A DNA stretch of 64,000 nt from assembly GCA_037447605.1 (NCBI GenBank), contig CM074817.1, positions 440,439 through 504,438 of the forward strand, written 5' to 3'. The notes under the pieces are model-generated. The model searched no databases. It was not told the origin of the DNA and saw nothing but the letters and a program-made list of their open reading frames with translations. This document shows positions 10,821 through 23,100 of the stretch, one piece after another. Position numbers and translations under genes: made by a program. The DNA comes from Zygnema circumcarinatum (lineage: Eukaryota; Streptophyta; Zygnematophyceae; Zygnematales; Zygnemataceae). How positions within the stretch are numbered: the first letter of the stretch is position 1; the number at the start of each line of letters is the position of its first letter.

Positions 10821-12565
10821 CTACTGCACTCTTCGATTCAAAAACCACTTCACCTCGTCGTACGCTGCTAAAATGAGAGCGGCACCTGTTCCGCGCAGCA
10901 TATTGCTCAAGCAGCCTTTGTAGAATGAAAGGATGCCTTCTTGTAGGTATATCCTCCTCCAGCAATCAAACGTACTTGAGTAAATTTTGGTCTTCAAGCC
11001 CGATTGCATCATCATGCGATGTCTGACTGTATCAAATGGATACGAGACAAGCCCAGCCATTGTTGTAGATACCTGAGCCAAGAGCCACCGGCTCAAGAAG
11101 GAGCTCTTTTGCTCATCTGCAAAGAACAGCTGTTTAGCTGTGTCAAACCCGCCAAAGTAGATGCTCCGATGGACAATAATCCCGTGAACAGATGCAGGGA
11201 AACCCTGATATAGCCCTTTGATCCCTTCTGCTCTATAAATGGTGTACAAGAAGTGTCGCGGTCCCTTAAATTGGCGATCTGTTCCCAAATCAGTTGCTAG
11301 ACGGGTGTGAGCTATGTCAAGAGGGTAGGTGAAAAATAAGCTAGTGGCGCCGGCAACTGCGCCTGCTGCGAAGTTTCCAATTGACATGCGCCATCTAGAA
11401 GAACCATGGGTGGCACTTCCTAATTCTTGCACTGCAAACAGTGTGCGATAGTAGTCCTGCAAAAAAGATAGCAGGAACCAAAGTCAATAGAAAATACACG
11501 TCCATGCATCTCGCATGTGAACGCGAAAATTTCGCACAACAATGGACACGTGACTTGTGACTCACAAGAGTGACTTGAAAAGCAAGGGGAGAGCCAAAAG
11601 AACAAAAAAATATACTTGCCAGGATAAGTGACAAAATGAAATAATCTCTTTTCATTTCTTTTGGATTTTCAATTAAGAGCCTGAAATGCCATGATCTTTC
11701 CAATTACAAAATATACATTCCATAAATTTTGAACCACCAAGTAATGCCTTTCCGGATTCGACTTCGATACTTCGAGTATCCGAATCAGAAGACATGAAAC
11801 ACATGTAGCATCTCTTTCCCAGGAACAAAAAATAAGGACATGGAACAGTTCTGTCAGCTCTATGCATTTATTTCACTTTAAAACACAGCATTGAAGTCAT
11901 CTGGTTGAAGACTCACACACTTCAACCTCTCTTCCACAAAGCTCTTCCCGCATATCTTTCTTCTCCATCCCTTCGTTCTCCTTCTTTCCTTCATACTATT
12001 CACCATGCACCTATCTTTACTCCTAAAACTTGTCGCACAGACTGCCTACAATTCTGTTCTTCCATTTTTTTCCCTATCATGTATTCACCTATTCCCGGTG
12101 CATCTGCCCCTTGCTCACCTTGAAGGCAAAATTAAGAGCAACGGATGGGTAATAGCGAATGATGCTGCTGCCATTCCCACGCCAAAGAGACCAGAAACCT
12201 TCTTCCCGCGATATTCTAAGAATGGCGTCCACCATGCCTTTGTACGGCGTCCCTCCTCTTAACAAGTACGCCAGATTGCTATCTTGAGTCTGCAGCACAA
12301 GCTTGGCTCTCTCTATGGGCGCCACAACCGTATGCGCTACGCCCCCCAGCGCCGCCCCTGCCAGCAAATCTGCAGGAAATGACTTCCACGCGGCTCTGTT
12401 ACGGGCTGCCAGCTGGCGACTACCTGCTGAAGGCGCGCCTAACTGCACAGGGCTTGGCGCCTCTCCTCCACCTGCCAGCTGGCGAATGCCAGAACTGGAA
12501 GAAGCCATTCCTGAATCTATAAGCTCTTTTGAGGAAGGCGTCGCCATGGAGGCCAATTCCAGCAA
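10821..12565 (-). CDS. Plasma-membrane-type ADP/ATP carrier (PM-ANT1-like)
   Basis: Two exons: 12565-12119 and 11456-10821, joined phase 0 across a 662-base intron, giving about 360 residues. It is a mitochondrial-carrier-family protein with three repeats. The Px[DE]xx[KR]-type motifs read PIERAK, PLDIAH and PFDTVR. Three features match the plant PM-ANT1 branch (Arabidopsis At5g56450 type) better than mitochondrial AACs: GGVAHTVVAPIERAKLVLQ, RYYPSVALNFAFK and HTRLATD. That branch exports ATP across the plasma membrane. The ADP/ATP-carrier signature is RHRMMM here rather than RRRMMM. The N-terminus has an extra Ser/Ala/Gly-rich tail of about 55 residues. The in-frame ATG at 12547 is an alternative start. 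The promoter is shared with the divergent GIP1 gene. Confidence 0.88.
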
Positions 12566-12571
12566 GCCCTA

Positions 12572-12580
12572 TAAACCCTA
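12572..12580. promoter_or_regulatory. Telo-box (AAACCCTAA)
   Basis: A perfect AAACCCTAA lies just upstream of the carrier gene's first ATG. Telo-boxes are common close to transcription starts of plant housekeeping genes. One short match could be chance. Confidence 0.35.
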
Positions 12581-12820
12581 AGCTTTAAAAACTTTTAGCT
12601 TGTGCATGGCGGATGATACCGCCTGCTCCCTTGCTCACCCTGTTCTGATGTTGCTCTCCGAAAGGTGTCATCGCCCTTAGAGTTTACAAAAATGTACCGT
12701 CTAAGTACATATGTATGACAGTAGTTTGGGCGACAGGAGGAGCGAGCATCTGCTTGAACGAGTTTTCGAAACCGTGTGAGTACGAGCATGGGCGAGAGGG
12801 CACGCCGCTCAAATCTTTAC

Positions 12821-12910
12821 GCCATGCCATGCCATGCCATGCCATGCCATGCCATGCCATGCCATGCCATGCCATGCCATGCCATGCCATGCCATGCCGT
12901 GCCGTGCTGT
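12821..12910. repeat. (GCCAT)15 pentanucleotide tandem repeat
   Basis: Fifteen perfect GCCAT units (12821-12895) are followed by three degenerate units (GCCGT, GCCGT, GCTGT). It lies inside the divergent promoter between the PM-ANT1-like gene and the GIP1 gene. Each unit contains an ATG on each strand, which creates long spurious reading frames on both strands; these are not genes. Confidence 0.95.
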
Positions 12911-13605
12911 GGCATCATTGTTCGCAGAGGCTTGAGTAGGCGCATGAGTAGCTCCCTCCCACAACTTGCTCTAGGCGCGACTCTTTAGGCGGGGAAAACC
13001 TAAGAATGCATGGCTTTTGCACCCTCTTTTTTTTATGCAGAGAAGGAGAAGAGCAGCATGGACGGGCGAGCACAGCGACGACGGCGAGAGCATGAAGCAG
13101 GCGACCACCAATTCCTCCTCTTTGTGTGCAAAGCAGTGCCAATGTCATGTTGCCCACGCGGGGCCTTGACAAGCGGGCCCATTTTCATGCACAGTTTACA
13201 CAAGCGTGAGATCCATGCGAAATTCGCCCGCCCAAACCCGTGCCTCGTACGAGCTTATGGGCATGAAAATCTGGAAAATCCAGTTCGCAGTTCCGTGCCG
13301 CAGAATTTCGCATAGATCGTCACACTCCATTCCCGCCCGCCGTGCCCTAACTTGCCAGCCGGCACCGGCCGCATTCGCCGGCGCGGCGGCCGGCCGGCCC
13401 GCCGTTTGGCCGGCTGGTCTGCGCATCGCCGGGCCGCTCTCGTTGGGCGTCCGCCCCCCCTCCCTCCCTCCCCTCCGGCCGCCATCCTCCCCCGCGCCTT
13501 CTCTCGCTCGCTCGCCTCCCTCTCGGCTGCCCACCGCCTTTCTCCCTCCCCCCTCGCCTCTGCGTGCCGCCTCTCCTCCCGCGCCTACAGAGCCTTCCGC
13601 GATTC
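12911..13605. promoter_or_regulatory. GC-rich promoter/leader of GIP1-like gene
   Basis: The sequence becomes strongly GC-rich towards 13340-13600, with pyrimidine-rich runs (CTCCCT) just before the start codon at 13606. This is typical of the 5' leaders in this window. No separate gene is supported. Confidence 0.4.
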
Positions 13606-16600
13606 ATGAGCCGGCCCAGCTCGGCCAGCCGGGCGGGAGGGGCCTCGGGCCCGGGCAGTAGCAACGTCAGCATGACGATACCAGCTAGTTCCCGGAAGGT
13701 GGTGCAGGATTTGAAGGAAATTTTGGAATATACAGAAGAGGAGATCTATGCAACCCTTAAGGAGTGCAATATGGATCCAAATGAGACAGTTGAGCGGCTT
13801 ATGCACCAGGGTACGAGTTGCTCCTCGCCCGACTGCTTCGCTGTTTTTGTGCTTACGTTTAGGGTTTCGGTTAGCTGACTCATGTGTGTGCTTGTGCATG
13901 CGCTGATGCAGATCCCTTTGAAGAGGTGAAACGTAAACGTGACAAGAGGAAGGAGGTGAGCGCGCAGCTCTTGTGTATTCTGTAGGTTGCTCAATGCTTC
14001 CTGGGGTCTCTTTCCTTACTGCTTTCCTGTATGTATTTCAGGGAACTCCAAATAGGGAATCAGTAGACCAGCGCCGACCGAGCCACGCTGGCAGCCGTGG
14101 GGGCCGAGGCAGCTCTGCTCCTGACCGGACTTCTTCACGTTCGGGGGGCCCCAGATATGGTGAGGTTTTGCAACGGCGTGGAACCTTACCTTTGTGCAAG
14201 TTATGCTGCGCAACCAGCATGCTGTTCCTCTGCCATTATTGGCCTTCCTCGCTCTTTTGAGGCTTTCTGACTCCTCATGTTCAGAATTGATCGCAATTGG
14301 ATGGTCTTGTAACCATTTTAGACGTGTTGGGACTTACCCGAACAATTAGGGTTTTGACCTATACCCCAACGGGCCATTTTGGGTTTTAAAGGTGGAAGCT
14401 GGTAAGGGAATGCAAATGTGATTGCTGTGCTTTCCGTGCCTTGAGCAGATTCTGGCGGTGGAAGGGGCCGGACTCGTGAAAATGGCGTTCATCCCGGTAG
14501 AGGAACAGCAGCTCCTGCGCCAGCTTCTACACCTATCAGCAGCACCCCTCCAAGCTCGTAAGCACTGCCCCGGCTATATAATTACCGCCATTTTCCAAAC
14601 GAGGCTGCCCCCCTTCAATGCGCACGCAAGTCGTCTCTGTGTGTGGTTTGTGCAAGCTTGGCAGCCATACCGTGCCGAATGTTCTCTATTGAAGCAAGAA
14701 TGTTTGTGCTGTTTGACAGTGGTGGCAGCGCAGTGGCTACTGCACCTCCGTCCGGACTGCAAACGGGCTTTCTGCCGCCCTCTAGCCTACCTGTACAAGC
14801 AGCCAAGTGAGTTATTTTATCGCAAGAAATGCGACTTTGTTGCTGAGGATAAGGAATTGAGGATGTTGCCTGCTTTGATAAATGCATACAAGACTTTGTG
14901 TTGATTCCAAAGGCAAGTGTTCGCTTAGTATGGTGATGAAGGTTATATGACAAGGGTTGCCGTGAAGCAGTTTCTTTCTCCTTTTCGTCTGTGGGTATCA
15001 TAATGGCAATGCCTGCGTTGTCTATTGCAGCTCGGTACCTTCAGGAACGGGGGGAATGTCGTCTGATTTCACCAATCGCTCATTATATTCTCGAGTAGCA
15101 CCAGGACCTTCTAGCTGGGGGTCAGGAGCAACAATGGCGGACATTGTGAAAGCCAGCGGCGCTCCAACAGCTCTTCAACACATGCCGGCCGCCTCTAATC
15201 CATCTCCCTCCCTTCCTCCTACATCCTTGCCGCAACCATACAGCCCTTCGTCCCCTCTTGCTTCGCCTCCCGCCACCTTGGGCCTTTACTCCTCTTCTGA
15301 CGATCCTGTTCTACATCCAGCTCTCGACCCTCGTGCTTCAGGGCCTGCTGGTGGTGTTCCAAAGCGTGACGTTGGCACAGTAGGTAATCAGCGGCCAATT
15401 GGGGAGCGGCCTGTATCAGGTTCACATCAGCTTGACTCTTCTGCTCACGCTTCTCCTCTCCGGCCCAGCGAACCATCACAGCAAGCAGGGTTGTCTGCAG
15501 CTAATCTTTCCATGACCGCTGGCAGCCCTGTGGATTCTATTTCCCTGGACGAGCGGGCACAAGTACCCATTCAGGTTCAAGTACCACAAACCCAGGCACA
15601 GCAATTGCCGCAGGTCCCTCTCGCAGGTCCCAGCATTGTTGCTGCTTCTGCATCTCAAGATATGTCTTCTGGTCAGTCAGGAATGGTGGACCCATCTTTG
15701 GGCCTGCCTGCGAAAGGAACTTCAACTGGTTCCCGACCCGGTTCTGCTGCCCCTTCAGCATCCTTAGTTAGCTCATCCTCTCGTGTGGCAACAATGACCA
15801 ACTCCTATAACGGCCGCCCAGCAGCATATCAGCCACAACAGCAATCTCTAGGCCCACCGAGTAACGACCTTCCTTCCACTGCTCAGGGTATTGACATTTT
15901 CCTGGCTATCAGAGATCGGCCTGTTTTCTGTGTACATGTCGTCCTGAAGGAATTCTGCAACGCCGATATTCAGGTCCTTGAAAGTTGTACCTTTTTTTAG
16001 GCCACGCTTTCTTTAGCTTCATTGGCTGCGTTGTGATTGGGCTTCGCTCTTGTGTCTGCAGGCACATCGGAATGGCAACCAAAAAGTGCAGGAGGCATGG
16101 CTTCCACCTTGCCGAATGTGTCTTCTCCAGAAGATTCAGGAGAGGAACCTCAAGTCGAGTCCAGCTCGGCATCTGCAGCCTTAAGCAACAAGATGCAGAG
16201 TCTCAATGTAATTTCGGCAGAAGAGAAGTCAGTAATAATCCCTGGACATCTGCAGGTGGCTGATGTTGACCAGACTCGGCTCAGTTTTGGCAGTTTTGGT
16301 AGCTTCGGGAGCTCATTTGGGTCTGGATTTGGCCCGGAGGAAGTAAGAAGCTCTGCACCACCGGCACCCATGACAAGCGCAGAAACAAGCGCAGAGACTG
16401 CTGGGGAGCCAACAGGCCCGATCAGGTGAGTCTTTGCTTTGTGGTGTGTTGGTTGTTGTAAAAGGTATGGACTAAAGCATTGACTGCATCATGTGTGAAT
16501 GATACCTTGTGAAGCAGAGGTGTGTTTTCTTTTTCTATTGTTCGGCATATCAAACTTTGGCACCTAGAAGCTGCAGTTTTGGCTTGGAACATTGAAATAC

Positions 16601-18792
16601 TAGCTGAAATATGTCGAGAGGGTGAGAGGCATAGGAGACACCACTTATTTCTGGGAGGTTGTTATTGCAGTTCCACTGGGATGACAGCGTCAGTTCCCCC
16701 GAGCTCTGCATATATGCAGCAACCAGTAGCCACTGCCGGCATTGCTGTTAGCAGTGATGCAGTAATGGCTAATGCACAGCATTTACAGACGGGGACAAAG
16801 GTAGAGATGATGGTACCTCAGCCTGCACCCGCATACACGGCAGCATCGTACGGGCCTGCCATTCCCCAGACGTATGCCTTTGGGCTCATGCCACAGTACA
16901 CTACATATGAAACTGCAGATGCTCCAAGCGCAGAGGTGTCACGACTAGCAGGCATTGGCTTGGTACGTCTAAATCACTCCCTAATGCTATGATGGACCCT
17001 GAACAAGGCAGTTATAGATTTAGGTCTTGTGACGGGAGTATAGGCTTGCCAAGGAGCATCATTTATCAATCATTCATGAAACAATGATGACTGCTCTTAA
17101 GGCCACTACCAGAGTAGCCGTGCTGAGGCAGTTGTGGGAAGATTGGTGGATGGTGGAAGCAGCAGCCTTATGCAGATCCTGCGAGCTTTTACTCTCCTGC
17201 TTTTCGTCCAAGCAATGGAGTAGACGCTGAGTCTCGCTACTCTGCCCTGCCAGCTCTTTCTAGTAGTGCTGCGAGCAAGTACAGTGCAAGTCCGGCTTCT
17301 ACAGCAGCCCCACATCAGGGTTTGCCTGCTCATGACGTGCAGGTACACGCTTAACCCTATATGTACCGCCTCTATCACCCTTGGTTTAGTAGTTATGAAC
17401 TTGCGAAGGAGTTTGAGTGTATGATTGCTTGAAGCTTACAGGCGTGCGTACGGCTGTGGTTCAGGGTCTTGGGGGAGGGGCAGTTGCCGGGCAAATGGCG
17501 CACAACCAGGGGGGGGGGCTCAACCCCTCAGTGACTTCTGTGGGGCAGCAGCAGCAGTCAGCACAGCAGCAGCCTCAACCCATGGCTCTTCACGCTTTCC
17601 CCCAGCAGGCTGCTATCCCCCTTGGCTATGGCGCTCTCAATTACGGTGCCTACTTGAACCAGTACATGCCCCCAAACTATGCCTACACAATGCACACGGC
17701 GTATCCTGGCCCTGGCTATGCCCCCGCACCTGCAAACAATGCATACCCCCAGGCTCCCCCTGCAAGCTCCTATCCCCAACTTGGCGGTGGCAAGCTTCCT
17801 ATTCCTGGGCAATACAAGGCAGCGAGTGCTGCAGGCGCAGCGCCCTATTCAGGAGCTGCAGGCGGATACGGAGGCTATGCAGCTCCTTCAGGGTATGGCG
17901 GAGGCCCGGGTGGTTCGGGAGCTGCAACCAGCGGGTATGAAGACGCAGGAGGTCAATATAAAGACAGCAGCCTGTATATTCCTAGCCAGCAGGTAAGCGA
18001 TGCCGGATTTGGGATAAGGACCTCATTAGTTTCGTGTGTCTGTTTTTTGTGGCAATTTTCTCATATATTCTTATTGTATTGTTATTCTTTTGTAAGCTCG
18101 GCGGATGACTCACTCTCCTAAGCTCTTCTCGGCGTCCAACCCTACTTCCTGCCTGCCTCTGCGGGATGTTTCTGCCAAGTGTTCTGTTGTATTCTTGCCA
18201 GAGTCTTCTCACAATCCAATTAAAGTTTCATGCTATCATTGTTTTTTCGTGATAATCTTTCACTAACACTCTTCGTTTTCGAACATATGCTTTCATGGCT
18301 TTTTTTTTCTGTCCTGATTCCAACAACAACCTCAATCTCTAGATTGCATTTTACTTCACCCTGGACTGGGACTGAAAACTGTTAAAGTATTACCCTTACA
18401 CTTGTGACAGAAGACTCTAATTATTTTCATTTTTTTGCCACTTCGTGTGCATAGCATAAGTCATGACTCCTTTTCCATGGGTGCTTGGCGTTTGTGAACA
18501 GTTGGCGAGAGAACTGCCTGGCAGCTCGTATTATAATCTCAATCTAGGAGGGCAAAGTGGCGCCTACACTCCCTCGCAGCAGCAGCAGGGCGGTCCGGGC
18601 CATCCCGTGACGGCTTATGGCGGGGGGCTTTACCCGTCCGGCCCGGCCGGGCCCACGGGGCACCAATTGCTGCAGCCTGGGCAGGGGGTCGGCAGCTCGG
18701 GCAGCTCAGTGCAGGCTGCCTCATACCCGCAGCAGCCGCAGCAGCAACAAGGGGTGCAGCGCACGCAGCAGAGCTGGAACACTACCTACTAA
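13606..18792 (+). CDS. GBF-interacting protein 1-like (GIP1/DUF1296)
   Basis: Ten exons join in frame: 13606-13810, 13912-13955, 14042-14159, 14449-14557, 15031-15887, 16062-16425, 16671-16962, 17163-17342, 17465-17992 and 18502-18792, giving about 995 residues. The N-terminal UBA-like GIP1 domain spans roughly residues 25-85, with TEEEIYATLKECNMDPNETV and DPFEEVK..R.K..E. It is followed by an RG-rich patch. Later come the family-specific MADIVK and IIPGHLQV.D.....LSFGSFG motifs. The C-terminal half is low-complexity, rich in Gln, Pro, Gly and Tyr, and prion-like in composition. In Arabidopsis GIP1 stimulates DNA binding of G-box bZIP factors and LBD proteins in the nucleus. The exon 8 acceptor (17163) is the least certain junction because AG sites repeat there. 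Confidence 0.9.
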
Positions 18793-20150
18793 TAGCGACA
18801 AATGCTTTTTTCCTGCCTGCTTTTTTTTCCTCTGCTTCTGGTCCTCCTTCGCATTGGGTCCCTTTTTAACCGCTCAGCAGCTGCAGCTCACTCTCCTTCC
18901 TTCCAGGCAGCAGCTATCAATAGAAGCAAAAGATACGATTCCGCTTAAGTGGGCGGCCTCCTTTCTGTAGAATGTCCCTCCCCACATCAGGTAGAGCATG
19001 GATGGCCGCCCAGGGCGAGCGGCGATGGCCTCAACGTGGCTCGCTGTTGCTTATGCCCTGGGGCCCATCAGAGTGTATATATCCCTGCCTTGCTGTCCTT
19101 AGCCAATGGGTCGTAGGGGCGGGCATTTGGCTGCCAAGGCCTCATGCGGACAGGGGGGCGGGGGGGCCTTGTGCTCCTGTGTTCGATTCGATGAGAGTAG
19201 GGACAGATTTTGGGGCAGGTCCAGTGCCGTGCTGAGGTGTCTGCACGCGCCAGGTAAGAGGGCAGAAGGCTCGCTCTGCGTCTGCGTGCCGCAAGCCTGA
19301 GTACAGACACTCGCAGGTTTTATAGTTTGTGTCAAAATTTTGCCTCCAGAACGACAGCAAAGAGCAAAGCAACTTGAAATGTATTGTGGGTAGTCCGTAG
19401 AGGGGCATGCCTGTGTACTTTGTGCCTTTGTACTTTCCATGACCTTGTGAGCTGGATGCCCTAACTTGGATATGGCTTTACTGCAAAGTGAAGGCACGTT
19501 CATGTACGCTTGCTTTGGCGTGCTTTGCACAAACCCTTGTAAAGCATGCTTGCATCCGGAACAAGAAAGGAAAAGTCAAGTCATCTTTGTTTGACATGCC
19601 GTTGTCTTTTGCTGATGTCACTTTCGGTCAAAGCAACATCTCCAATGGACTCTCTCACGGAACACCCGCGATTGCCCGATGACGCATTTGGTACTTAGAA
19701 GCGGTGCTCGTCAGCGACCACGACCTGCTTACCGCTTCTCCTCTTCGTCCTTGGCGACGCAGTGAGAGAGAGAGAGAGCAGCAGCAGCAGCAGCAGCAGG
19801 CCGTAAAGCCGAGTCGTCGGTGAGAGAGGAGGGAGCGCCCCGCCCCTGTGGGAGGCCTCGGAGCTGTTCCATGTTCCCCGTTCACCGTTCCCTGCTTTTG
19901 GCTGTACCGCAGTGGTATCGATACCGTGCGGACTCACGAAGCGTCCTCGGGGACGCTCCTCTCGGCAGCGGGAGGACGCGCCGTGGGGCGGGTACCTTCG
20001 GTACGGTAGTGTCCCTTTAGGGCTCTCTGCGCGGAGAGCGCGAGAAGACGGCGAGGGCAGCCCTTGGAGGGCTCGCTGGCTGGCTCCCTCCTGCTGCTGT
20101 CTGGGGAGGTGTTTGGGAGTGGCTGAGCGTTGGGTGCGCGCTTGTGAGCC
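18793..20150. other. Intergenic between GIP1-like and Acinus-like genes
   Basis: No exon is supported. The left part is the GIP1 3' region. Near 19762-19799 there is a GA run followed by an AGC microsatellite. From about 19800 to 20150 the sequence is GC-rich and serves as the Acinus promoter and leader. Overlapping frames on both strands look like composition artefacts. Confidence 0.4.
19762..19800. repeat. GA and AGC simple repeats
   Basis: A short (GA)n run is followed at once by about seven AGC units. Confidence 0.75.
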
Positions 20151-23100
20151 ATGTCGTCGTTTGCGTCTCCGCCGAGCGGGAAGAGGTTGGAGCAGTACAA
20201 GGTGATCGAGTTGAAAGATGAGCTCCGGAAGCGCGGCCTGCCCATGAGTGGCGTGAAAAAGGACCTTGTGGAGCGGCTTCGTCCGTATTTCGGCGCGCAT
20301 GAGAAGGGAGACGGGCACGAGGAGCATTTTTCACCTATGCAGAGTCCGAAGTCACCCAAGTCTCCTTCTCGACGACATGGCCATGTGACCTCCCCGATTG
20401 CCAGTCCGGCCAGGCCTGCTTCGTACAGCTCGCCTGTAGCTAATCTCCAAGTAGAGACAACCAATGCCTTCAAGGATTCTAATGATCTGGCTGTGGTTGA
20501 ACAGGTGGATAGGTTAAATGCAGTTGCTGTGCTTCCGACGGAAACGCTGCTACCAGTCCAAGCCACTTCAGAAGGGTTGGTTGCAGGCAGTGAGCAGGCA
20601 CAGCAATATCCTGCGGAAGAAATAGTTAACTCGCACGTAGCTGACGAGCTGTCCGTTGCATCCATGGCCGAAACTCAGATGCAATCAGAGGTGAAACCTG
20701 AACCCAAAAATGTTAGTTTGTCTATGTCTGAGCCTACGCCAGAGGCACAGGGAAAGCTTGAACCAGAGTCTTGCCATTCTGCGGTTTCTGAGTCCCAATC
20801 TGAGATAGCAGTGAAAGAAACTGCAGATGCCGAGCCAGAGCATTGCCCCATGATTATGTCTGATTCTGTAGTAGAGGCAGACAAGAAGCCTGAGGCCGAG
20901 AACGAGCTTTTCGGTAGGACTACGAATGAGCCTGTAGAAAAAGCGGGAGTAGACGCTGGGCCTGAGCCTGGGCCTGAACCTATAGTAGAAGCAAAAGCAG
21001 AGCCTGTGTCTGAGACTGAACCTCAGATGGAAACACAAGCAGAGTTAGAGCCTGAGCCCAAGCCGGAGCCTGAGCCTGAGCCTGGGCCTGAGGCTGAGGC
21101 TGAGGCCGAGCCTGAGGCCGAGCCTGAGCCTGAGCCTGAACCTGAGCTTAAGCCTGAACCTGAGCCTGAGCCTGCACCTGAGCCTGAGCCTGATCCCGAG
21201 CCTGCAGTAGAAGCACAAGGGGGACCTGAGCTGGAAGCTGGCGAACCTGTTGCGTATAGTAAAGAGGTTGAGATAGAAGCAGGCGCAAAAGCTGAAGTTC
21301 AGGCTCAGCCTGATGTTGAGACTGAAGCCAAGACTGAGGTTGAAGCGAATGGGCAGACTGCAATAGAGGCTGAAGCTAAGGCTGTCGCTGAGGTCAAAGC
21401 TGAGGTAGAGAGTGTTCCTATAGCTGGGCATGAGTCGACGTTCACTTCTGAACCTGAAGTGGACGCAGACGTGCCTGTGTATGAACCTCAATCCCAAGCG
21501 ACTGCAGGAAAAGAACTTCAGCAACAGGTGGAGCACATGTCCGAGGCAGCTGCAGCAGAAGAGCAGAAGCAAGGCAGTGGGTTCACAAAAGATGTTGATA
21601 TGGAGCCGATTGTATGTCAGGGCTCTGGACAGTCAGGCATTGAGATGGAACCAGAGCATGTAGCCGAACCTATGCAGCAGCAGTCACAATCTCAGGATAC
21701 CTCAGGCAGCGTTCTGACCTTACCGCCTGCAACTGTACCGGACTTAAAAGTTGAGGAAATCACACCGAGCGACATTTCTGCGCCTGTTCAAGAAGCTTTG
21801 AAAGGGAGTGAGATTCGGTTGCCTAATGATGAAACAATGACTGAAGCTGAGATTCCTGCAGATGCTGGCGTAACAGAGCAAGAACCTGAGCCTGTGGAAC
21901 AATCTGTAGAATTGAGTAACAAAATGGAAGAGGAACACAAAGGTTCTGAGTATCTTGGTCAGGTTGGAAGGCTGGAAGAAACGGGTAGTGAAATGGAGGT
22001 GGAGGCTACAGATGCGGGCCTCCTGGTGCAACTCGAAGCTCCTGGGCTTGAGCTGCCCGATGTGGACGAGCAGGAGACACAGAAGACTAGAGAGTCTGAT
22101 GAACGGCAGCACCTGGCAGGAAGGAAACGACGTGGCGAAGCACCAACTGGTACTGGTAGTGCTTGCACGTTAGGACTTGCGGTTTGCTTATTTTTCGGTC
22201 ACAAATACGTGTCTGAATTGTCCATTTCCTGCCTGATGACCAAGGAGGTTTTGCAATAGGAAATTCCATTGTTGCTTAATTTAAAATTATCAGAAAAAAG
22301 AAAGGTTGACCTCGTATTTCTACTTGTTTTTGTCCTGAGTGTTTAATAATTGTGGATGCAGTCAACAAGATGTTTGAAAGACATGCAGAACTATTTGTAA
22401 TTGTGCAGAGCATTGATTATTTTTCTTGTAAAGTTTCTACCGCTAATGTGCACACTGTTGTTGACCCTAAGGACTTTGTATGGAAATAGTGTACGCGGCA
22501 TGTTGGTTTAGAAAATTATCGACACCATGCTGATCTATCGGTTGGCAATGCAGAGGAGCAGAAGGACTGCCAGGAATTAGAGTCTGGCAAGCGCCAACGT
22601 CGGTGGAATGCGGGAAGCAGCTCAGGTGTAGAGACAGCAGATGGAAGTCAAACTCTCCCTGCGAGTGGACTTGAGAATGCTCGACCACTCAGTTCGCTTA
22701 GAAGGACTGCCATTAGCCGAGCGGATATAGGTCTTAAGTCTGCTCCAGCAGCCAATGGCGAGGTTGCACATAAAGAGCGTATCGGTAAGCATCCTTCATC
22801 TGAAAGGAGATGTTTTGGAGTCAGAAAATTGTTTGTTGTTGCATCAGCTGAATCTGGTTGACGTTTACCTTTGACACACTTGTGAAATTTTGACTGGGAG
22901 CTAAAGACTCAAGTTAGAGTTACGATTCTATGTTTCTAAGTACTAGCGAGTTGTTTAAGGTTAACCTAACTGTTTCAGCTGCACATTTCAATTCTCGTAT
23001 AAACAGGCTGGTTAGCTGACTGTCTTAATTTTTTTTTACTTACTGGCGAGGATTTGTGACATTTTTTCTCCTTCATGCTGTCCAGTGCCTCCTTCACGCG

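Noticed and set aside
12684-12988. Frames encoding MAWHG or MPCHA pentapeptide repeats
   Set aside because: They are translations of the (GCCAT)n tandem repeat; every frame on both strands gives a repeat peptide.
13196-13673. Overlapping long frames on both strands before the GIP1 start
   Set aside because: GC-rich leader with CTCCCT runs; no splice-consistent extension and no known domain.
21045-21572. Minus-strand frame of Leu/Arg/Phe repeats (175 residues)
   Set aside because: It is the antisense of the Pro-Glu array in the Acinus-like exon.
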